This document shows positions 1 to 6,090 of a stretch of DNA of 6,805 bases, one piece after another. Source of the DNA: Acetobacteraceae bacterium (lineage in GTDB: Bacteria > Pseudomonadota > Alphaproteobacteria > Acetobacterales > Acetobacteraceae). Positions within the stretch are counted from its first letter, which is position 1. The number at the start of each line of letters is the position of its first letter. The notes under the pieces are model-generated. The model had not been told where the DNA came from and searched no databases. It saw only the letters and a program-made list of their open reading frames with translations. The position numbers were made by a program, and so were the translations under genes. Location of the stretch: NCBI GenBank assembly GCA_003133265.1, contig PKWQ01000326.1, forward strand, positions 1 to 6,805, given 5' to 3'.

Positions 1-798
<798 letters not shown>

Positions 799-817
799 CG
801 CCATGACCCCTTAGATC

Positions 818-1723
818 GTGCCGGAACCGTCAGCGAAACCTCCGGTCGCCGCCATTGCCGCCCTGCTCGGGCTGGTGGTGATCTGGGGGCTGTCGATCCC
901 GCTGACCAAGCTCGCTTTGGTCAGCATCCCGCCGCTGACCCTGACCGCGCTACGCTATCTGGTCGCCGCGCCGTTCTTCGCGCTGGTGCTGCTCGGCCGC
1001 CCGCTGCCCACCGGGCGCGTACTGTGGAAGATGGCGTTGCTCGGGCTGCTCGGCATGGGCGTCGGGCAGGAGATGCAAGTGCTCGCGGTGCAGCGCGTCA
1101 GCGCCTCGGTGGCCACGCTCATCAGCGCCTCGATTCCGATCCTGACGGTGATCCTTGCCACATGGCGGCTCGGCCAACGCATCCGGCCCTGGCATGCGCT
1201 GGGACTGGCGACGGCGCTCGGCGGGATTTTTCTGGTGGCCTACGTGCCGGACACGGGGGCGCCGGGCTTGGCGGCCTCCGTGCTGGCCGGCGATGCGATG
1301 GCGCTCGTTTCCTCGGTGGCGGTCGCCGGCTATTACGTGTTCAGCGCCGAACTGGCGATCGCCGAGGGCGTGGTGCCGGTCGCTGCCTGGGGTTCGCTGT
1401 TCGGCACGCTGGTCTTGCTGCCGGGCGCGACATGGGAAATGGCGACGCGGCACATCGCCCCCAGCCCCACGGCCTGGGCGGTGGTGCTGTATCTGGGGCT
1501 GCTGGTGACCGTGCTCGGTATCTGGGTCTGGCTGCGCGCGTTGCAGACCCTGCCGGCACGGATCGCCGCCAGTTCGCAATATCTCCAGCCGCTGATTGGC
1601 ATCGCCGCCTCCGCCGTATTGTTCGGCGACACGCTGGGCAGCCGCTTCGCCGCCGGCACCGCGCTGGTGTTCGTGGGCATCGGCCTCAGCGCCTTCACCC
1701 GCCGGCAGCGGACGGCACGGTGA
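818..1723 (+). CDS. EamA-family (DMT superfamily) transporter
   Basis: This is a 301-residue inner-membrane protein with about ten hydrophobic segments arranged as two EamA repeats, roughly residues 12-142 and 155-293. This is the standard architecture and length of drug/metabolite exporters of the RhaT/YdcZ/RarD type. The second repeat carries the usual Pro-containing segment SQYLQPLIGIAASAVLFGD (residues 253-271), with Asp where many relatives have Glu. Substrate cannot be told from sequence; members export amino acids, metabolites or drugs. GTG at 818 is chosen because a stop (812-814) closes the frame just upstream and the next possible starts (from 872) fall inside the first membrane helix. 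No Shine-Dalgarno sequence is visible before the GTG, and the gap from uvrA is only 19 bases, so read-through from uvrA and translational coupling are likely. Family call is firm, function open. Confidence 0.9.
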   Translation: MPEPSAKPPVAAIAALLGLVVIWGLSIPLTKLALVSIPPLTLTALRYLVAAPFFALVLLGRPLPTGRVLWKMALLGLLGMGVGQEMQVLAVQRVSASVATLISASIPILTVILATWRLGQRIRPWHALGLATALGGIFLVAYVPDTGAPGLAASVLAGDAMALVSSVAVAGYYVFSAELAIAEGVVPVAAWGSLFGTLVLLPGATWEMATRHIAPSPTAWAVVLYLGLLVTVLGIWVWLRALQTLPARIAASSQYLQPLIGIAASAVLFGDTLGSRFAAGTALVFVGIGLSAFTRRQRTAR

Positions 1724-1729
1724 GCGGGG

Positions 1730-1776
1730 TTTAATGCACAATATTTTATCGTATTATATGGCTAAAAATAACTATT
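1730..1776. promoter_or_regulatory. AT-rich island upstream of the promoter candidate
   Basis: Only about 9 of these 47 bases are G or C, whereas both flanks are strongly GC-rich. The block lies directly upstream of a TTGACG -35 candidate, where an alpha-subunit UP element or a nucleoid-protein/activator site would sit. It contains A/T-only runs such as AATATTTTAT and CTAAAAATAA. The position suggests a regulatory role, but no specific binding motif was recognised. Confidence 0.4.
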
Positions 1777-1803
1777 GACGTGCGTGTTGTTCCGCTATCT
1801 ATT
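1775..1803 (+). promoter_or_regulatory. Sigma-70-type promoter candidate for the small-gene/exporter unit
   Basis: TTGACG at 1775-1780 matches the -35 consensus at five of six positions. A weak -10 (TCTATT at 1798-1803, or CTATTT one base later) follows at 17-18 bases spacing. The AT-rich island immediately upstream supports promoter function. A start here would give a leader of about 230 bases before the ATG at 2039. The same TTGACG hexamer occurs before sodB and yajC in this window. The -10 element is poor, so an activator may be needed. Confidence 0.4.
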
Positions 1804-1856
1804 TCACACACGTTCTGCCGACCCATATGGCACCATTCATACGGGCAAGAGCGTGG

Positions 1857-2025
1857 AGATCGGATTATGCAGCCAGAGTGGCCCAGTAGCGTTGCCCGAG
1901 CGGCCGGTCGCCAGGACCGAATGTGGCGCTGTACGCGGTGTTGTCGCACCACACGCTGAGCCTGCCGCCACACGCAATCCGCATCTGCTGAGTGAAAGGC
2001 ACCGGGGGAAAGACATCTCCCGGTG
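1857..2025 (+). ncRNA. Candidate structured cis-regulatory leader RNA (unidentified)
   Basis: Complementary segments nest in an aptamer-like way. A long-range helix pairs 1857-1866 with 1976-1986 (ten pairs, C1982 bulged). It encloses a hairpin 1905-1909/1915-1919 (CGGTC/GACCG), a seven-pair helix 1922-1928/1966-1972 (TGTGGCG/CGCCACA) and an inner GGTG/CACC hairpin 1937-1940/1947-1950. After the closing helix comes a ten-pair hairpin 2000-2009/2016-2025 with one G-U pair and a six-base loop, ending 13 bases before the ATG at 2039. Its GGGGGA (2004-2009) can alternatively pair with TCCCCC (2031-2036), next to the start codon, a possible switch. These pairings are read directly from the sequence; the regulatory role is inferred. 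I could not match it to a known riboswitch by eye. High GC makes chance helices common, so confidence is limited. Confidence 0.35.
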
Positions 2026-2038
2026 ACGGGTCCCCCCT

Positions 2039-2284
2039 ATGTTGCAATCCCACGTCATCGACATCGACGGCAATTTCGTTGGCGCCGCGGTCCGGCTGGA
2101 CAGCGGCTACCGTTTCGTCGCGCTCAATATCCGCGTCGAGGAACTGGACGGCACGATCTGGCCGACGCTCGACACGGTGCGCCGTCTGGCGCGCCAACTG
2201 TTCATCGCCGGCCACTTCGGCAACCACCCGCCGCATATGGCGGTCACGAGCCGGTCGGTACTGGACGCCGTTCCCGGCGTCTGA
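2039..2284 (+). CDS. Uncharacterised 81-residue protein, first gene of the exporter unit
   Basis: I do not recognise this family. The 81-residue product has no signal peptide, no membrane helix and no cysteine. The N-terminal half reads like short beta strands (HVIDIDGNFVGAAVRL, then YRFVALNIRVEELDG), followed by an amphipathic helix TVRRLARQLFIAG and a His/Pro-rich turn GHFGNHPPH. Third codon positions are almost all G or C, supporting real coding. A stop at 2024-2026 limits the frame, so ATG 2039 (or TTG 2042) is the start. There is no Shine-Dalgarno sequence before it; the preceding bases are C-rich and abut a strong hairpin, suggesting that translation is regulated at the leader. The stop codon overlaps the ribosome binding site of the next gene. 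A soluble regulatory or accessory role for the exporter is inference from context only. Confidence 0.75.
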   Translation: MLQSHVIDIDGNFVGAAVRLDSGYRFVALNIRVEELDGTIWPTLDTVRRLARQLFIAGHFGNHPPHMAVTSRSVLDAVPGV

Positions 2285-2294
2285 GGAGTTTTCA

Positions 2295-2465
2295 ATGTCC
2301 GCCACCGTGCAAACCCACGCCGCCGCCATCGACGGCAAGATTTCCATTCCGGCTCCCGCCCGACTGGCTCGCCGCCGTCTGACGGTCGATTGGGCCGCCG
2401 TGCTGCTGGCATTGGCGATCACCGCGCTGATCCGGCTCGATTTCCTGCCGCAAATTCCCTGGTAG
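2295..2465 (+). CDS. Small single-pass membrane protein (56 aa) upstream of the exporter
   Basis: This 56-residue product has a polar N-terminus, a basic stretch RLARRRL (23-29) and one hydrophobic segment at about 33-51 (DWAAVLLALAITALIRL), ending LDFLPQIPW. The positive-inside rule predicts a cytoplasmic N-terminus and a nearly complete membrane span at the C-terminus. A good Shine-Dalgarno sequence (GAGGAG, 2283-2288) precedes the ATG and overlaps the stop of the 81-residue gene. Its own stop lies four bases before the exporter ATG, so the two are almost certainly co-translated. Such tightly coupled one-helix proteins are often small subunits of the neighbouring transporter, as KdpF is for Kdp; here that is inference. 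The family is not recognised. Codon use matches the neighbours. Confidence 0.75.
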   Translation: MSATVQTHAAAIDGKISIPAPARLARRRLTVDWAAVLLALAITALIRLDFLPQIPW

Positions 2466-2469
2466 GACG

Positions 2470-3567
2470 ATGAGCAATCATGTCACCGACGCCCTGGCGG
2501 GGTTCGATGCCCCGCCAGAGCCGATCCTTCGACGTGCCCTCGAACTGGTCCCGGGTCTGGCGCTGCTGGTGCTGCTCGGTCTGTTGGGCAAATGGACCGA
2601 ACTGGCCATCCTCACCTGGGGCCGAGAGCATCATGTGGCGGTGCCGGACATCGAGTATGTGCTCTGGGCCATCGTCTATGGCCTGATCCTCGCCAACACC
2701 GTCGGCATCCCGCGCATCTTCCGCCCCGGCGTGGCGACCTACGAGTTCTGGCTGAAGGCCGGGATCGTCCTGCTGGGCGTGCGCTTCCTGCTGGGCGATG
2801 TGGCGAGGCTCGGCGGCGTGTCGCTGGTGCTTTGCGCCATCGAACTCTCGGTCTCCATCGCCATTATGACATGGCTTGGTACGCGCTTCGGGCTGAAGCC
2901 GAAATTGACCAGCCTGCTCGCCATCGGCTCCTCGATCTGTGGCGTGTCGGCGATCATCGCCGCCAAGGGAGCGATCCGCGCCGATGACGAGGACGCATCG
3001 CTCGCCATCGCCGCCATCCTGGCGCTGGGCGCGATCAGCCTGGTGCTGTTCCCGCTGATCGGCCACTGGGTCGCCTTCAGCGATCACGCCTATGGGCTGT
3101 GGGCGGGGCTGGCGGTCGACAACACCGCCGAAGCCACCGCAGCCGGGCGCATCTTCTCCGAGGAAGCGGGACGCTACGCCGTGCTGGCCAAGACCACGCG
3201 CAACGCGACCATCGGCTTCGTGGTGCTGGGCTACGCGCTGTATTGGTCATCGCGCGGACAGGCGCAGGAGATCGGCCACAAGGGCGCGTTTCTTTGGGAG
3301 AAGTTCCCGAAGTTCATTCTGGGCTTCCTGCTGCTCTCCCTGCTCGCCACCCTGCATGCCTTCACGACGCAGCAGACCGCGAGCATCGCCGCGCTGTCGC
3401 GCTGGGCCTTCCTGCTAACCTTCGCCGGCGTGGGATTGTCCACCGATCTACGCCGGCTCTCCGCACAAGGATGGCGGCCGTTGGTCGTCGGCACGGCCGG
3501 GGAGATCGGCATCGCCGCCGTCACCTTCGCGCTTGTGGTCGCCGCCGACCGGCTAAACCTGTTCTGA
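2470..3567 (+). CDS. YeiH/UPF0324 family permease (putative sulfate exporter family)
   Basis: This 365-residue inner-membrane protein has about ten hydrophobic segments and matches the family known as Cons_hypoth698 (YeiH, 'putative sulfate exporter'). Family landmarks seen are ILANTVGIPRIFRPGV (73-88), LKAGIVLLGVRFL (95-107), GSSICGVSAIIAAKGAI (153-169) and the C-terminal GVGLSTDLRRL (320-330). The substrate of this family is not well settled; sulfate or other sulfur oxyanion export is an inherited annotation. In the mid-protein motif, E. coli YeiH as I recall it has His and Gln (VHEVAQVVAAG); here it reads VDNTAEATAAG (216-226), so this may be a distinct subfamily. The ATG is four bases after the previous stop; the only AGGA (2464-2467) overlaps that stop and sits very close, so translational coupling is likely. 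No LysR regulator gene of the YeiE type lies beside it. Confidence 0.88.
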   Translation: MSNHVTDALAGFDAPPEPILRRALELVPGLALLVLLGLLGKWTELAILTWGREHHVAVPDIEYVLWAIVYGLILANTVGIPRIFRPGVATYEFWLKAGIVLLGVRFLLGDVARLGGVSLVLCAIELSVSIAIMTWLGTRFGLKPKLTSLLAIGSSICGVSAIIAAKGAIRADDEDASLAIAAILALGAISLVLFPLIGHWVAFSDHAYGLWAGLAVDNTAEATAAGRIFSEEAGRYAVLAKTTRNATIGFVVLGYALYWSSRGQAQEIGHKGAFLWEKFPKFILGFLLLSLLATLHAFTTQQTASIAALSRWAFLLTFAGVGLSTDLRRLSAQGWRPLVVGTAGEIGIAAVTFALVVAADRLNLF

Positions 3568-3578
3568 GCGTTCCGACG

Positions 3579-3614
3579 TGGCCGGGCGGAGAGAGATTCA
3601 GATCCGCCCGGCCA
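3579..3614. terminator. Bidirectional terminator-like inverted repeat between convergent genes
   Basis: A perfect 12-base inverted repeat (3579-3590, TGGCCGGGCGGA, pairing with 3603-3614) with a 12-base loop lies between the exporter stop and the convergent NDUFAF6-like gene. The right arm and part of the loop are inside the last codons of the minus-strand gene, encoding its Met-Ala-Gly-Arg-Ile end. No T-run follows on either side, so it is not a canonical intrinsic terminator, but the position between convergent genes and the strong stem fit one. Confidence 0.6.
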
Positions 3615-4377
3615 TTCCGGCGACCACGACCGCCAGCTTGTCACCCAGGCCCCGGCCGGGCAGATGAACGAACGGACGCGCCAGATCGCGTCGCGCAAGC
3701 ACCGCCGGCAGGGCAGCGGCAATCGCCGGGCGTGGCAGGCGAAGCCCTTTGCCTTGTTCCAGTAACGCATGGCCCTCGGCGGCCAGAGCACGCATCACCG
3801 GGCCAAGTTTCGCGCCCGTCGATGCCCCGATGACCTCCTCCGGCGACAAGTCGTGCGCGCTCAGCACATCCTCGGGCAGCAGGCAGCGTCCCTGCCGTGC
3901 CAGCGCGGGAATGCTGCGCAGCAGCCCGGCCACGCCATAGGCGGCGCCGAACGGACGCAAACGCTCCGGCTCGGGCGCGCCCAGCAACCGTCCGGCGGCC
4001 ACCGCCAGACCGCCGGCGCTGCCCAGCACATAGTCCCGCCATGCCGCGATTGTGAGAATCGCCGGATCGGCCTCGATCTCGCGCGCCGCGATCAGCGACA
4101 GCAGATCGGCCCGCTGCAACAGTCCCGCTTCGATTGCCGCCGACAGCGGCTCCGCCACCTCGTGCCGGCGCGCCGCGCCCTCGACCACCTCGCGCCACCA
4201 TTGCAGGCGGATCAGCGCCAATATCGGCTCGGACACGGCTTCGCGCGCACGCGCCAGCTCGTGGTTGAAGGCGTACAGTGCGAACAGCGCGCCACGCTTG
4301 TCGGGCGGCGCGAACAGCGCGGTCAGGAAGCGGTCGGGGTCGTGCCGGCGCAGGAATCCGGCGAGTTGCTCGGTCAT
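3598..4377 (-). CDS. Squalene/phytoene-synthase family protein, NDUFAF6-like, lacking the catalytic Asp motifs
   Basis: The 259-residue protein has the all-helical trans-isoprenyl synthase fold signature seen in the family: ALFALYAFNHELARAREAVSEP (30-51), LIRLQWWREVVEG (55-67) and AYGVAGLLRSIPALARQGR..LPEDVL (146-172). True squalene/phytoene synthases carry Asp-rich Mg-diphosphate motifs at the first and third of these places; here they read NHELARARE and LLRSIPALA, with no paired Asp. This is the pattern of the NDUFAF6 (Sicily) branch, which in mitochondria assists complex I assembly and is not known to make isoprenoids. A complex I assembly or related role is therefore more likely than terpenoid synthesis. 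No Shine-Dalgarno sequence is visible before ATG 4377, but the N-terminus RFLTALFAPPDKR aligns well with the family from memory, so the start is kept. It is monocistronic here and convergent with the exporter. Confidence 0.85.
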   Translation of the reverse strand: MTEQLAGFLRRHDPDRFLTALFAPPDKRGALFALYAFNHELARAREAVSEPILALIRLQWWREVVEGAARRHEVAEPLSAAIEAGLLQRADLLSLIAAREIEADPAILTIAAWRDYVLGSAGGLAVAAGRLLGAPEPERLRPFGAAYGVAGLLRSIPALARQGRCLLPEDVLSAHDLSPEEVIGASTGAKLGPVMRALAAEGHALLEQGKGLRLPRPAIAAALPAVLARRDLARPFVHLPGRGLGDKLAVVVAGMAGRI

Positions 4378-4414
4378 ATACGGGAGTTGGCGCGAAAACC
4401 CGTGCCGTGCAAGC

Positions 4415-4443
4415 TTGACGGAGCACCGTTCGATCCATAGCTA
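4415..4443 (+). promoter_or_regulatory. Promoter candidate for sodB
   Basis: TTGACG (4415-4420), a 17-base spacer and TAGCTA (4438-4443) form a plausible sigma-70-type promoter about 80 bases before the sodB ATG. The -10 match is moderate. It lies in the intergenic space shared with the divergent NDUFAF6-like gene. No Fur or OxyR site was recognised. Confidence 0.4.
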
Positions 4444-4522
4444 GGATTGGTATCTTCCAGGCGGGTGGCCGAATTTGCCCGGCTAGGTTGTGGCTTCACA
4501 GGAACAGACCGGAGAAACATCC

Positions 4523-5131
4523 ATGGCTTTCGAACTTCCCACGCTTCCTTATGCCAAGACCGCGCTCGCGGCCCAGGGCATGTGCGAAGAGACGCTGGAG
4601 CTGCACCACGGCAAGCATCATCAGGCCTATGTGACCGCGCTGAACGGTTTCGTGGCCGCCAACCCGGCGCTGGCCGGCAAGTCGCTGGAAGAGATCGTGA
4701 AATTCTCCCACGGCAAGGCGGACCTGGCTCCGGTGTTCAACAACGCCGGTCAGCATTGGAATCACACCCTGTTCTGGAAAAACATGTCGCCCAAGGGCGG
4801 CGTCATCCCGAGCGCGCTGGAAGCCAAGATCGTCGCCGATTTCGGTGGCGTGGCCCAGTTCAAGGAGGCCTTCAAGGCCGCCGCCACCACGCAGTTCGGC
4901 TCCGGCTGGGCGTGGCTGGTGCTGGCGCCGGACGGCAAGCTGAAGGCGACCAAGACCCCCAACGGCTCCAACCCGCTGGCCACCGGCGAGGGCAAGGTGC
5001 TGCTCACCCTCGATGTGTGGGAGCACAGCTACTATCTCGATTTCCGCAACCGCCGGCCGGACTATGTGTCCAACTGGCTGGATAAGATCGCCAACTACGA
5101 ATACGCCGAAGCGGCCCTGAAGGCCGCCTGA
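4523..5131 (+). CDS. sodB: Superoxide dismutase, iron type
   Basis: It converts superoxide to hydrogen peroxide and oxygen in the cytoplasm. The 202-residue length is typical, and both domains are complete: an N-terminal helical hairpin (FELPTLPYAKTAL, LELHHGKHHQAYV) and a C-terminal alpha/beta domain. Metal ligands by family alignment are His28, His81 (in NNAGQHWNH), Asp164 and His168 (DVWEHSYY). Gln77 in the NNAGQ motif, with Gly148 in TPNGSNPL where manganese enzymes carry the Gln, indicates the iron type, although cambialistic use cannot be excluded. ATG 4523 is chosen because it has GGAGA (4511-4515) upstream and the usual Met-Ala-Phe-Glu-Leu start; the longer in-frame start at 4490 adds residues foreign to the family. 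It has its own promoter candidate and terminator, so it is probably a single-gene unit. No signal peptide is present. Confidence 0.96.
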   Translation: MAFELPTLPYAKTALAAQGMCEETLELHHGKHHQAYVTALNGFVAANPALAGKSLEEIVKFSHGKADLAPVFNNAGQHWNHTLFWKNMSPKGGVIPSALEAKIVADFGGVAQFKEAFKAAATTQFGSGWAWLVLAPDGKLKATKTPNGSNPLATGEGKVLLTLDVWEHSYYLDFRNRRPDYVSNWLDKIANYEYAEAALKAA

Positions 5132-5144
5132 GCCGACCGACACC

Positions 5145-5175
5145 GAAGGGCCCCGCAAGGGGCCCTTCCTTGTTC
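5145..5175 (+). terminator. Strong intrinsic terminator after sodB
   Basis: A ten-pair stem (5145-5154, GAAGGGCCCC, with 5159-5168) is closed by a GCAA tetraloop of the stable GNRA class and followed by a short T-rich tail (CTTGTT). It starts 13 bases after the sodB stop. Confidence 0.85.
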
Positions 5176-5197
5176 CGGCAGCTTGTCGCGCTAGACT
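5170..5197 (+). promoter_or_regulatory. Weak promoter candidate for the amidohydrolase gene
   Basis: TTGTTC (5170-5175), a 16-base spacer and TAGACT (5192-5197) precede the gene. The -35 overlaps the tail of the sodB terminator. The match is moderate, but the strong terminator upstream implies that a separate promoter is needed somewhere in this gap. Confidence 0.3.
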
Positions 5198-5225
5198 GCC
5201 GCCAACGACAAGCAGGAGGACCGTC

Positions 5226-6065
5226 ATGCTGATCGCCGACGCGCAGGTGCATATCTGGGCCGCCGATACGCCTGAACGCCCGTGGCGCGCGATGCGCAAC
5301 CAGCCGCACCGGCCGGTTCCCTTCTCCGCCGCCGACCTGATCGCCGAGATGGACGCAGCCGGCGTCGACCGCGCGGTGATCGTGCCGCCATCCTGGGAAG
5401 GCAACCGCAACGACCTGGCACTGCAAGCCGCGACCCTGCATCCCGGACGCATCGGCATCATGGGCCGCATCGCCGCCGACCAGCCGGCCGCGTCCGCGCC
5501 GTTGCTGGAAAACTGGCGCAGCCAGCCGGGCATGCTCGGGCTGCGCTTCACCTCGGCAATCGCGCCGGGCGTTCCCAGCCTGTCGGATGGCAGCATGGAT
5601 TGGATCTGGCCGCTGGCGGAGCGGTTCGCACTGCCGGTGATGCTGGCCTGCCCCGGCGAACTGGCGGCGGTCGGGCGCATCGCCGAGGCGCATCCGGGGC
5701 TGCGCCTGATCGTCGATCATCTGGCCCTGCCGCGCGGCGCCAAGGACGCGGCGGCCTTCGTCGACATCCCGCAACTGGTGGCGCTGGCGAAATATCCGAA
5801 CGTCGCCGCCAAGGCGTCCGCGGTGCCCTGCGCCTCGACCGAGCCCTATCCCTATCGCAACACGCACGAGGCGCTGCACCGCGTGTTCGACGCCTTCGGG
5901 CCGCGGCGGATGTTCTGGGGCACCGACATCACCCGCCTGCCCTGCACCTATCGCCAGGCGATCACCATGTTCACGGAGGAGCTGCCATTCCTGGCCGGGG
6001 CGGACCTGGAATGGGTCATGGGACGCGGATTGTGCCGGTTCCTGCGGTGGGAGGCGTCGGTTTAG
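5226..6065 (+). CDS. Amidohydrolase-2 family protein (2-pyrone-4,6-dicarboxylate lactonase-like)
   Basis: This 279-residue protein is a TIM-barrel hydrolase of the amidohydrolase-2 family (PF04909), the group containing the lactonase LigI and decarboxylases. Landmarks are the strand-1 motif IADAQVHIW (3-11, His9), MDAAGVDRAVIVPPSW (42-57), GLRFT (105-109), VDHLALP with His165 (163-169) and WGTDITR with Asp234 (231-237). Strand 1 carries Gln-Val-His instead of the metal-binding His-X-His of classical members, which suggests a metal-independent or altered active site. The substrate is unknown; carboxylate or lactone hydrolysis is a family-level guess. The start is firm: AGGAGGA (5214-5220) lies five bases before ATG. 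It is probably transcribed alone, since a strong terminator lies upstream and the next gene is on the other strand, 25 bases after the stop. Confidence 0.88.
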   Translation: MLIADAQVHIWAADTPERPWRAMRNQPHRPVPFSAADLIAEMDAAGVDRAVIVPPSWEGNRNDLALQAATLHPGRIGIMGRIAADQPAASAPLLENWRSQPGMLGLRFTSAIAPGVPSLSDGSMDWIWPLAERFALPVMLACPGELAAVGRIAEAHPGLRLIVDHLALPRGAKDAAAFVDIPQLVALAKYPNVAAKASAVPCASTEPYPYRNTHEALHRVFDAFGPRRMFWGTDITRLPCTYRQAITMFTEELPFLAGADLEWVMGRGLCRFLRWEASV

Positions 6066-6090
6066 CCACCCGCCACCGCAGCCTGGACGG

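Larger units (their letters stand above)
1724..2038 (+). other. 315-base gene-free stretch: AT island, promoter candidate and structured leader
   Basis: No convincing plus-strand gene is present between the transporter stop and the small gene at 2039. The first 50 bases include an island of about 19% GC (1730-1776), in sharp contrast to the surrounding sequence. It is followed by a TTGACG promoter candidate, then a GC-rich leader with several long complementary segments. No clear terminator for the upstream transporter is seen. A 39-codon minus-strand frame (1984 to 1865) has codon-like third positions but no ribosome binding site; it is treated as a finding, not as a gene. Confidence 0.7.

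Noticed and set aside
803..814. Mini frame ATG-ACC-CCT-TAG just before the EamA transporter GTG, in the same reading frame
   Set aside because: Only three codons and no ribosome binding site; too short to support as a gene. It only confirms that the transporter cannot start further upstream.
950..1741. Long minus-strand open frame opposite the EamA transporter
   Set aside because: Product is His/Gln/Arg-rich low-complexity typical of an antisense shadow; the plus-strand frame encodes a clear membrane protein.
1827..1889. Twenty-residue plus-strand frame in the leader (ATG 1827 to TAG 1887) as a possible attenuator leader peptide
   Set aside because: No Shine-Dalgarno sequence, no run of regulatory codons (for example no Cys or Met cluster), and unusual A-ending codons compared with real genes here.
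2000..2037. Hairpin before ATG 2039 as an intrinsic terminator
   Set aside because: The stem is strong but is followed by a C-run and not a T-run; a role in blocking or exposing the translation start is more likely.
2419..3087. Long minus-strand open frame opposite the exporter gene
   Set aside because: Asp/Gln/His-rich nonsense composition arising as the reverse of a hydrophobic gene; no family features.
4490..4522. In-frame upstream extension of sodB by 11 codons
   Set aside because: The added residues do not belong to the SOD family, and the ribosome binding site GGAGA lies inside that extension, fitting the ATG at 4523.
4496..5680. Long minus-strand frame spanning sodB and half of the amidohydrolase
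   Set aside because: It crosses two unmistakable plus-strand genes and a terminator; a GC-rich shadow with no recognisable domain.
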